Notes under the pieces: model-generated | The model's input: the letters and a program-made list of their open reading frames with translations, nothing else | What the model was told of the DNA's origin: nothing | Database searches by the model: none | Shown: positions 1 to 4,945 of the stretch, piece by piece | How the letters are laid out: the number at the start of each line of letters is the position of its first letter | Numbering within the stretch: position 1 is the stretch's first letter | Assembly (NCBI GenBank): GCA_036525295.1 | Contig: DATDAQ010000114.1 | Span: forward strand, 1-7,449 | Length of the DNA: 7,449 nt | Reading direction: 5' to 3' | DNA from: VRUE01 sp036525295 | GTDB taxonomy: Bacteria > Actinomycetota > Thermoleophilia > Solirubrobacterales > 70-9 | Translations under genes and position numbers: made by a program

Positions 1-48
1 GGGGTCCCTCCCCAGGCCGCTTCGCGGGAGTTCCTGGGGAGGGACCCC
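1..48 (+). terminator. Nested long hairpin H1, probable 3'-end element of a gene left of the window
   Basis: Bases 1-16 and 33-48 are perfect reverse complements (16 bp, GGGGTCCCTCCCCAGG in the left arm), and the left arm may continue beyond the window edge. The loop holds a small inner hairpin (17-20 CCGC with 24-27 GCGG), followed by unpaired GAGTT (28-32). No T-tract follows on the plus strand, so it would be a U-less actinobacterial-type terminator or an RNA 3'-end stabiliser. The orientation is inferred from its match to hairpin H2 at 154-231. Bases 49-153, between the two hairpins, hold no gene or RNA I can support. Confidence 0.55.
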
Positions 49-153
49 CGCAGGCCCCAGACCGTCAAAAGCGGCCGAACAACCCAAGCTTGAGAGAGCT
101 GTGGACGGGTCGGCGTTTTCGAGGTGAGGTTGAAGCTTGTGTGCTTCGTGAAA

Positions 154-231
154 GGGATGGCTGGTGCCCCTCCCCAAAACACTCAAGCGCGGCTCCTGCC
201 GCGCGTTTTGGGGAGGGGCACCAGCCATCCC
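154..231 (-). terminator. Nested 27-bp-stem hairpin H2 downstream of the secreted-protein gene
   Basis: Bases 154-180 and 205-231 are perfect 27-bp reverse complements. The 24-base loop contains an inner 7-bp hairpin (187-193 with 198-204, loop TCCT) plus unpaired ACTCAA at 181-186. Read on the minus strand the order is arm, inner hairpin, TTGAGT, arm. It lies 30 nt beyond the stop codon of the minus-strand secreted-protein gene, so a terminator or 3'-end role is likely. On the minus strand the stem is followed only by TTTCACG, not a real T-tract. The stem is far longer than a standard intrinsic terminator needs, which hints at a mobile or structured repeat. Confidence 0.6.
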
Positions 232-261
232 CTACCCAACCCATTACCGGAGACCGACCTC

Positions 262-1068
262 CTAGTCACTGACTCGGCAACTGCGAGTGAGCGTACTCGC
301 GAGCTTGCGACCGTCGTCGAAGGCCATCGAGGCACGCGCGAAGGGGAAGACGGCGCCGGGGAATCCGGGTGGTGCCGCGCAGGCCGCGCTCAGGTAGCTG
401 CGTGCCCGACCCCTGTACCTGAACACGCGAAACAGGCTGAGGCTGATCTGCCGGAGATAGCCGTAGCGATTGACGGAGACGGGCAGGTTCGCGGTCAGGC
501 TCGTGCCGAAGGTGCCGCCGTGACGGCGAATGCGAAAGAAGATGATCCGGGTCGTGGGAACCGGATCGGGGCCGTAGACGTGCGCGAGGATCGCCGGGTG
601 CCCGTGGTCAACCGAGTTGAAGGCGACGATGCGCCCCCTCGTCGGGAACGTCGCCTGTTCGGGGAACGCCGTGTTGGCGAGGTAGCGACCTTCCCCGACG
701 AGCGCGGAGCGGCAGGCCGCGAGGGCTTCCGCGCTGGTGCCGGGATCGACCTCCGACGCGTGGCAGACCGGCAACCCCCGCGTGTCGATACGGCCGCCGC
801 GATTGATCCCGATCGAGATCCACCTCAGCGCGGGCGGCCGGGCGCCGGAGAACGTCCTGACCGTGCTGTCGATCTCGATGGAGATCGGGGCCAGGCGGTT
901 GCGCGGGAGAGCGTTCGGCGCGATGCCCCCGCCGAACTCGACGAAGAGGTCGCCGCGCTCGACCAGCTCAGCGCGAGCCGAGGAGGCCGCGGTCAGCGAC
1001 GCGAGCCCGAGCAAGACGACCGCGAAAGCCAGCCGCGTCCGAGATCGCCGCGTACCGAGATGGCTCAC
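262..1068 (-). CDS. Secreted hypothetical protein, four cysteines
   Basis: This is a 268-residue protein starting at GTG (1068). Residues 1-33 form a clear Sec signal peptide: basic MSHLGTRRSRTR, a hydrophobic stretch at about 13-25, and an AXA site (ARA) that predicts cleavage before Glu34. The mature part is rich in beta-prone segments and has exactly four cysteines (C102, C119, C230, C264), which could form two disulfides outside the cell. I see no catalytic motif, transmembrane helix or sortase/lipobox signal. It reminds me of hypothetical secreted proteins seen repeatedly in Solirubrobacterales-type genomes, with the core LPRNRLAPISIEI near 54-66 and RGLPVC near 97-102, but I cannot assign a function. 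It starts 30 nt after the upstream glycosyltransferase gene on the same strand, so co-transcription is likely. The start has no strong Shine-Dalgarno. Hairpin H2 lies just past its stop. Confidence 0.8.
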   Translation of the reverse strand: MSHLGTRRSRTRLAFAVVLLGLASLTAASSARAELVERGDLFVEFGGGIAPNALPRNRLAPISIEIDSTVRTFSGARPPALRWISIGINRGGRIDTRGLPVCHASEVDPGTSAEALAACRSALVGEGRYLANTAFPEQATFPTRGRIVAFNSVDHGHPAILAHVYGPDPVPTTRIIFFRIRRHGGTFGTSLTANLPVSVNRYGYLRQISLSLFRVFRYRGRARSYLSAACAAPPGFPGAVFPFARASMAFDDGRKLASTLTRSCRVSD

Positions 1069-1098
1069 AATTGCTCAGTATTTCATTTGCAACTGCGG

Positions 1099-1785
1099 TC
1101 ATCGCCGCGCCACATAGGCGCTGCCGAAGTCGAGCAGCTGCTGGCCACGGTGGACGAAGCCGGCGAGGGTGCGGCCAGTGGCCCGGTGGGAGAGGTCGAG
1201 TTCGTACTCACCGACCCTGTAGCCGGCACGGACGGCGTCGACCGTCATCCCTATCTCCATCCCATAGCCGCTCGCGAACGGCAGGGTCGCATGCAACACC
1301 TCGGTGCGCATCGCGCGCTGGCCGGAGATCGGCGCCTCGGCCTCGAAGCCGCACAGACGCCGGATCGACCAGCGAGCGAACCCAAGCGCGATCCCGAAGC
1401 CCCCACCCACACGGCGACCGAAAGCGGCGACGGCCAGATCGCACTCCCCAGTCTCGACCGCCGCGACCAGTGGGGCCAGGGCACCGGCCGAGCTGCCGAG
1501 GTCGCCGTCGCAGAGCAGAACCACCTCGGGCTCACCCCCGTCGAGGGCGGCTTCGGCCGCGGCCGTCACGTTGGCCCCCTTGCCATGCGGCGCGCCCCGG
1601 CTGACCACCTGGGCGCCGGCCGTCATCGCCGCCTCGGAAGTGCCGTCGGTGGAGGCGTCGTCGGCCACCCAGATCGCGGCCGCGGGGAATGCCCCGCGCA
1701 GCGCGGCGACCGTCTCGCCGATCCGGTCCGCCTCGTTACGGGCGGCCACGACCACGGCAAGAGCGTCGGGTCGGTTAGGGCTCAC
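1099..1785 (-). CDS. Family 2 glycosyltransferase (GT-A fold)
   Basis: This is a predicted cytosolic nucleotide-sugar glycosyltransferase of 228 residues. Visible landmarks are the nucleotide-binding N-terminal strand VVVAARNEADRI (11-22), the ADDASTDGT motif (41-49), HGKG (67-70), the DGD metal-binding DxD triad (93-95), the acceptor-side GYGMEIGMTVDA (173-184) and a late SHR (199-201). This matches GT2 enzymes of the DPM1/GpgS-like type, but nothing fixes the donor or acceptor. I see no membrane helix. I chose GTG at 1785, six codons before the conserved domain. The same frame stays open to an ATG at 1827 and another at 2016, but the longer forms would read through the palindrome at 1804-1848 and then antisense to the biotinyl carrier, giving a low-complexity Ser/Thr leader. 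It is followed 30 nt later by the secreted hypothetical gene, so it may glycosylate an envelope molecule; that is only an inference from proximity. Confidence 0.85.
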   Translation of the reverse strand: MSPNRPDALAVVVAARNEADRIGETVAALRGAFPAAAIWVADDASTDGTSEAAMTAGAQVVSRGAPHGKGANVTAAAEAALDGGEPEVVLLCDGDLGSSAGALAPLVAAVETGECDLAVAAFGRRVGGGFGIALGFARWSIRRLCGFEAEAPISGQRAMRTEVLHATLPFASGYGMEIGMTVDAVRAGYRVGEYELDLSHRATGRTLAGFVHRGQQLLDFGSAYVARR

Positions 1786-1803
1786 GATTGGGACATTCTG
1801 CCT

Positions 1804-1848
1804 TCCGGTGCGCCTTTTCCCCCTCATGGGGGGATAAAGCGCACCGGA
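1804..1848. repeat. 45-nt near-perfect palindrome H3 in a divergent spacer
   Basis: TCCGGTGCGC (1804-1813) pairs perfectly with GCGCACCGGA (1839-1848). Inside it, 1815-1816 pair with 1836-1837 and 1818-1824 with 1828-1834 (one G-T pair), leaving only two mismatches and a 3-base tip. It fills over half of the 85-nt spacer between the divergent glycosyltransferase and biotinyl-carrier genes, where a terminator is not expected. It may be a large operator, a cruciform-prone site or a dispersed palindromic repeat. It lacks the inner hairpin and GAGT element of H1 and H2. Confidence 0.6.
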
Positions 1849-1856
1849 GCAATGGA

Positions 1857-1862
1857 TATGGT
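1857..1862 (+). promoter_or_regulatory. Possible -10 element for a leaderless biotinyl-carrier mRNA
   Basis: TATGGT fits the actinobacterial TANNNT -10 pattern and ends 8 nt before the ATG at 1871. That spacing would place transcription initiation at or next to the start codon. There is no Shine-Dalgarno in a usable position (the nearest GGAG is at 1846-1849, about 21 nt upstream), which agrees with a leaderless transcript. I see no clear -35; the palindrome H3 occupies that region. The evidence is positional only. Confidence 0.35.
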
Positions 1863-1870
1863 GCCGCGCC

Positions 1871-2080
1871 ATGGACATCGAGGCGCACATCACAGGAAAC
1901 GTCTGGAAAATCGAGGTCGCGGTCGGGGACCAGGTCGAGGACGGCGATACCGTCGTCATCCTGGAGTCGATGAAGATGGAGATCCCGGTCGAGGCCGAAG
2001 ACGACGGCACCGTCAAGGAGATCCGCTGCGAGGAGGGCCAAGCAGTCAGCGAAGGCGACGTCCTCGTCGTCCTGGAGTAG
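1871..2080 (+). CDS. Free-standing biotinyl (biotin/lipoyl attachment) carrier protein
   Basis: This 69-residue protein consists of a single biotinyl domain. The signature ESMKMEIPV (32-40) places the acceptor lysine at K35, flanked by the Met residues typical of biotin rather than lipoyl domains. The two symmetrical half-motifs are visible as VAVGDQVEDGDTVV (16-29) and CEEGQAVSEGDVL (53-65). It lacks the Ala/Pro linker and N-terminal region of AccB, and from memory it resembles the small mycobacterial biotinylated protein TB7.3. It should be biotinylated by BirA and carry carboxybiotin between a biotin carboxylase and a carboxyltransferase/decarboxylase subunit, neither of which is in the window. 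The ATG at 1871 is the only sensible in-frame start. The crotonase gene begins 7 nt after its stop, so the two are surely co-transcribed. The partner enzyme is not known from sequence. Confidence 0.93.
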   Translation: MDIEAHITGNVWKIEVAVGDQVEDGDTVVILESMKMEIPVEAEDDGTVKEIRCEEGQAVSEGDVLVVLE

Positions 2081-2087
2081 ACGCCCG

Positions 2088-2894
2088 ATGGTTGAGCGGC
2101 TCGCGGGCGGCAAGCTCATCCTCGACTCGCCCGCCGAGGCGGTCGTCCGGCTCCGCATATCCAACCCCGAGCGCCGTAACGCGCTCGATCACGACATCCT
2201 CGACGCGATCGCCGAGACACTGCCGCGCCTCGATCGCGGGATCGAGACGCGCTGCCTGCTGATCACCGGCGCCCCACCGGTCTTCTCGGCCGGCTACGAC
2301 ATCGCCTCGATCCCCTCCGAGACCTTCGAGCGCGACGCGGAGGCACTGGTCGCCCATCCCTTCCACGCGGCGATGGAGGCCATCGCCGCCCACCCATGGC
2401 CAACCGTCGCGGCGATCAACGGTCACTGCATCGGCGGCGGCCTGGAGCTGGCCATCACCTGCGACCTGCGGCTCTGCGCCGCGGGCGCAAAGCTCGGGAT
2501 GCCGCCGGTCAAGCTCGGCCTCGTCTACGGCCACACCGGACTGCGCAAGTTCCTCGACACGGTCGGGCTGGCGCGCACGAAGGAGCTCTTCATCACCGGC
2601 CGCAACTTCGAGGCGGCCCGGGCCGAGGAGATCGGCCTGGTCCACGAAGTCCTCGACGGCGGGCGGATCGAAGAGGTGTCGGTCGCGCTCGCAGCCGAGA
2701 TCGCGGCCAATGCGCCGCTCTCGATGCGCGGCAACAAGAGCGCGATCGACCTTCTCAACGCCGCGCCGACCCTCACCGAACAGCAGGAGGCGGGACTGAT
2801 CGCCCTGCGCGAGTCCTGCTTCTCCTCCGAGGACCTGCGCGAGGGCATTCGAGCCTTTGCCGAGAAGCGCAAGCCCGAGTGGAAGGGACGGTGA
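2088..2894 (+). CDS. Enoyl-CoA hydratase/isomerase (crotonase) family, methylmalonyl-CoA decarboxylase-like
   Basis: This 268-residue protein is the usual length for a crotonase-fold acyl-CoA enzyme. The first oxyanion-hole segment is VFSAGYDIASIPS (65-77) and the second is NGHCIGGGLELAITCD (111-126). E120 sits where the first catalytic Glu of rat enoyl-CoA hydratase lies, but the second Glu (PEI motif) is replaced by Pro140 (MPPV, 138-141), so ordinary hydration is doubtful. The FSAGxDI segment, KLGLVYGHTG with Tyr147 (142-151), SEDLREG (247-253) and the ending EKRKPEWKG (259-267) line up well with my recollection of E. coli methylmalonyl-CoA decarboxylase ScpB/YgfG, including its Tyr; the YgfG His in FSAGHDI is Tyr70 here. 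Its position after a biotinyl carrier fits malonyl/methylmalonyl-CoA-type chemistry, but the substrate is inferred. GGAG lies 11 nt before the ATG. The stop overlaps the next start by 4 nt. Confidence 0.92.
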   Translation: MVERLAGGKLILDSPAEAVVRLRISNPERRNALDHDILDAIAETLPRLDRGIETRCLLITGAPPVFSAGYDIASIPSETFERDAEALVAHPFHAAMEAIAAHPWPTVAAINGHCIGGGLELAITCDLRLCAAGAKLGMPPVKLGLVYGHTGLRKFLDTVGLARTKELFITGRNFEAARAEEIGLVHEVLDGGRIEEVSVALAAEIAANAPLSMRGNKSAIDLLNAAPTLTEQQEAGLIALRESCFSSEDLREGIRAFAEKRKPEWKGR

Positions 2895-3523
2895 GCTCCG
2901 CCCGCCAGCAGCTGGCCGCCTCGGACCCGACGATGGCGGCGCTGATCGAGCGGGTCGGGGAGATCGACCTGGAGACGCGCCTGCGGCGGCGCAGCGAGGA
3001 GCGCCCCGCGGACGCCTACGGGGCGCTCCTGCGGGCGATCGTCGGGCAGCAACTCTCGACCAAAGCGGCGCGAACGATCTACGGCCGCATCCTCGAGCTC
3101 TTCGACGGGCGCACGCCGGCGCCCGAGCAGCTGCTCGAGGCCGGGGAATCCGATCTGCGCGCCGCCGGCCTCTCTGGTCGCAAGGTCGAGTACGTCCGCG
3201 ACCTCGCCTCGCACGTGATCTCCGGCGAGCTCGAGCTCGACCAGCTCGGCGAGCTCTCCGACGAGGAGGCGATCGCCGAGATCGTCGCTGTGCGCGGCCT
3301 CGGCGTCTGGACCGCGGAGATGTTCCTGATCTTCCACCTCGAACGGCCCGACGTGCTCTCCGGCGGCGACCTCGGCATCCGCAAGGCGGTGCAGGTGGAG
3401 TACGAACTCGAGGAGATGCCGGCACCCGCGCGGGTCTTGGAGATCGGCGAGCCCTGGCGTCCCCACCGCAGCCTCGCCTCGCTCTACCTCTGGGAGTCAT
3501 TGGCGGCAACTCCCGTCAAGTAG
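2891..3523 (+). CDS. HhH-GPD base-excision DNA glycosylase (AlkA/DNA-3-methyladenine glycosylase II type)
   Basis: This 210-residue protein would excise alkylated bases from DNA. The N-terminal helices include AIVGQQLSTKAA (49-60), typical of AlkA/MAG enzymes. The helix-hairpin-helix is at VRGLGVWTAEMFLIF (134-148), and the Gly-rich segment GGDLGIRKAV (158-167) carries the expected catalytic Asp at D160. A C-terminal WRPHRSLASLYLW (189-201) is also family-typical. There is no FCL [4Fe-4S] cluster as in EndoIII/MutY, and the N-terminal beta domain of E. coli AlkA is absent, so it is a compact form. The GTG start at 2891 is set by the 4-nt GTGA overlap with the crotonase stop and the purine-rich GGAAGGGA just upstream. 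The frame is open further upstream to 2396, but only antiparallel to crotonase coding logic. Why a repair enzyme shares an operon with acyl-CoA genes is unclear; it may be simple operon packing. Confidence 0.92.
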   Translation: MSSARQQLAASDPTMAALIERVGEIDLETRLRRRSEERPADAYGALLRAIVGQQLSTKAARTIYGRILELFDGRTPAPEQLLEAGESDLRAAGLSGRKVEYVRDLASHVISGELELDQLGELSDEEAIAEIVAVRGLGVWTAEMFLIFHLERPDVLSGGDLGIRKAVQVEYELEEMPAPARVLEIGEPWRPHRSLASLYLWESLAATPVK

Positions 3524-3532
3524 TCCCGAGGA

Positions 3533-4735
3533 TCACCCCGGCGAGGGAAGAAGCGCAAGCGGATCTTGCCGGCGAAGCCACTCGGCAAAGAATGGATCGA
3601 CCACTTTCCAGACCGTTCCTTCGCCATCCACGATCCCCCTCTCCCTGAGACGTTCAAGCGCTCGATGGGCGGCGGGTGGCCCGCTGAACCCGTAGGTCGG
3701 GGGGGCGGAGCGACTGCCGGGGGACTCACCGGCGCTGATCAGGAAGAGGGCGCGCGCGTTGTTGACGTCCGTCTCGTCTCCATCGAGCATCGCGTCGATC
3801 ACACCCGCGAAGTTCGTGCTCTGAGGCGACGACAGCAGGGCTTCGAAGGCATCGCGCACGTCGGAGGATTGGATCTCCTCCCCTGATGCTTCCTCCCAGA
3901 CCTGCCAGGCCAGGTGCTGAGACCGCTTCGGATGTCCGTCAGTCAGCTCGAGCAGGAGCTCAGCTGCTCGGCTCGATATCGGCTTCAGGGTCGCCTCGAA
4001 GTTGTGTTCGAGGTAGTCGAGGAACGCACGGGAATCCAGCGGCGGCAAGACAAGATCGTGGGTTTGGTCCCAGATCGGCTCGGTGCTTGTATGGAGCATC
4101 ATCTCGACGCGTTCGCGAAGGCTGCCCGTGATCAAGAGCGACAGGCGTCCTTGGTTCTCGGGCGCAAGCAAGGCGGACCGGATGATGCTGAGGGGCTCGC
4201 CGGGGCATTGGTTCAGGCGCTGGAACTCATCGAAGACGACAACAAGGCGATCGGACACCTGTGCCAGGGCCTGAAGCTGTCCGTGCAGGACCTCGGCGAC
4301 GTCGCGGGCGGACTTCCCTCCGCCGGCGCGAACACCGGCCTTGACGACTCCGAGATTGATCCCGATCTCCTTCTCGTAGGCCTTGAAGGCGGCTGCTGCC
4401 CGGCGTCGAAGGTTCTTTGAGGGATGAGCTTGCCACGCGTCGCTTACGGCGCCGATAAAAGCGGGAAGGCTGATCACCCGGCGGAGATCGACTCTGATCA
4501 AGTCCCAGGGCGGAGCGTCCACCTCGTGTTCCCTGTCGAGCTCTCGACGAAGCTCGAGCGTGAAGCTCGTCTTCCCCGTTCCCCTCGGGCCGAAGAGCGC
4601 AACATGCGTCCCAGCCTTCAGCTGGCGAGCGGTTCGCTCTGTGAAGGGCTCACGCGACACTCCATCCTCGATCGCGTTATCCCAGGTGAACGGATTCAGT
4701 GCCATAGTAAAAGCGTAGTCGTCCAGCGTGAACAT
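3533..4735 (-). CDS. AAA+/STAND-type ATPase with C-terminal winged helix
   Basis: This 400-residue P-loop ATPase has Walker A GPRGTGKTS (49-57, Lys55), Walker B VVVFDE (165-170), a sensor-like LLITGS (200-205) and a DGHP lid motif (266-269). The C-terminal section (about 325-390: ARALFLISAG, then AAHRALERLRERGIV, ending PFFAEWLRR) looks like a winged helix. This layout matches the archaeal-ATPase/ORC-like group (Pfam ATPase_2/PF01637 type), whose members are mostly uncharacterised. There is no signal peptide or membrane helix. I use ATG 4735, but Met11 (ATG 4705, MALNPFTW) is equally plausible because neither has a strong Shine-Dalgarno. Codons such as GCT, TTT, ACT, GAT, CGA and CTT are clearly more frequent here than in neighbouring bioB, suggesting horizontal acquisition. 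It converges on the glycosylase with 9 nt between stops, and its upstream region carries the palindrome array at 4758-4868. Its role could be transcriptional regulation, replication or element maintenance, or defence; the sequence does not decide. Confidence 0.85.
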   Translation of the reverse strand: MFTLDDYAFTMALNPFTWDNAIEDGVSREPFTERTARQLKAGTHVALFGPRGTGKTSFTLELRRELDREHEVDAPPWDLIRVDLRRVISLPAFIGAVSDAWQAHPSKNLRRRAAAAFKAYEKEIGINLGVVKAGVRAGGGKSARDVAEVLHGQLQALAQVSDRLVVVFDEFQRLNQCPGEPLSIIRSALLAPENQGRLSLLITGSLRERVEMMLHTSTEPIWDQTHDLVLPPLDSRAFLDYLEHNFEATLKPISSRAAELLLELTDGHPKRSQHLAWQVWEEASGEEIQSSDVRDAFEALLSSPQSTNFAGVIDAMLDGDETDVNNARALFLISAGESPGSRSAPPTYGFSGPPAAHRALERLRERGIVDGEGTVWKVVDPFFAEWLRRQDPLALLPSPG

Positions 4736-4757
4736 CGCGCCTGCTGGGCGGTACGAA

Positions 4758-4868
4758 TGCTAACGCCCAAGTAGAACGATTGCTATCGCTGTAAATATAC
4801 ATTGTTATCGATCAGCGATAACATTTGCTATCGCTCAATGCAAACAATGCTATCGCTAAGCGATAACA
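4758..4868. repeat. Regular array of about five 21-bp palindromic units (unknown operator or iteron array)
   Basis: The unit is TGYTATCGCT, one spacer base, then AGCGATAACA. Units begin at 4758 (degenerate, TGCTAACGCC), 4781, 4803, 4826 and 4848, a spacing of 23, 22, 23 and 22 nt, i.e. about two helical turns, so the units stack on one DNA face. Units 4803-4823 and 4848-4868 are nearly perfect palindromes (one mismatch each). Units at 4781 and 4826 keep a perfect left half and a decayed right half that still ends ACA. The array is strikingly AT-rich for this window. It lies between the divergent ATPase and bioB, nearer the ATPase start. I do not recognise the motif: it does not match the BirA, BioR or BioQ operators or the DnaA box as I remember them. 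Confidence 0.8.
4794..4799 (-). promoter_or_regulatory. Possible -10 element of the ATPase gene inside the array
   Basis: Read on the minus strand this is TATATT, the best -10-like hexamer upstream of the ATPase. GTTATC lies about 17 bp further upstream (4817-4822), a poor -35. Transcription would start near 4787, within or beside the array unit at 4781-4801, leaving a leader of about 50 nt to ATG 4735. If correct, a protein bound to the array would block this promoter directly. Confidence 0.3.
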
Positions 4869-4930
4869 GCGAAGTTGTGCACGGCAGCGGTCTCTGGTGC
4901 GTCGGCGATCGAGACGTCCGGCCGGATTCC

Positions 4931-4936
4931 TAGCCT
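4931..4936 (+). promoter_or_regulatory. Possible -10 element for a leaderless bioB mRNA
   Basis: TAGCCT fits TANNNT and ends 9 nt before the bioB ATG. The TAG is also the in-frame stop that limits the bioB reading frame, so ATG 4946 is the only upstream start. No Shine-Dalgarno precedes it, consistent with a leaderless message. There is no convincing -35, and a promoter in the AT-rich array further upstream remains possible. The GC-rich stretch 4869-4930 holds nothing else I can identify. Confidence 0.25.
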
Positions 4937-4945
4937 TGCGCCCGA

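Noticed and set aside
1786..2016. A longer glycosyltransferase starting at 1827 or 2016
   Set aside because: The added residues are encoded by the palindrome and by the antisense of the biotinyl carrier and resemble no GT2 N-terminus; GTG 1785 gives a normal domain start.
124..2262. A 712-codon open frame on the plus strand across the left third of the window
   Set aside because: It is antisense to the glycosyltransferase and secreted-protein genes, starts before and runs through hairpin H2, and its product is Arg/Pro/Gly-rich with no recognisable domain; it is typical high-GC shadow coding.
3225..3260. Repeated GAGCTC motifs in the glycosylase gene
   Set aside because: They are explained by consecutive Glu-Leu codons in the ELELDQLGEL stretch.
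2046..3509. A 487-codon minus-strand frame opposite the crotonase and glycosylase genes
   Set aside because: It is strongly Arg-rich and low-complexity, and lies opposite two genes with clear family motifs; a shadow frame.
3524..3532. A bidirectional terminator between the convergent glycosylase and ATPase genes
   Set aside because: Only 9 nt separate the stops and I find no convincing hairpin there or just inside either gene end.
4758..4868. A CRISPR array or DnaA-box origin
   Set aside because: The repeats are palindromic operator-like units with only 1-2 nt between them, so there are no spacers, and no unit matches the TTATCCACA DnaA box.
4781..4868. A known biotin operator (BirA, BioR or BioQ type)
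   Set aside because: Those sites as I remember them (TTGTAAACC and GGTTTACAA halves for BirA, TTATAGATA-like for BioR, TGAAC-like for BioQ) do not match TGYTATCGCT; a comparative search would be needed to settle it.
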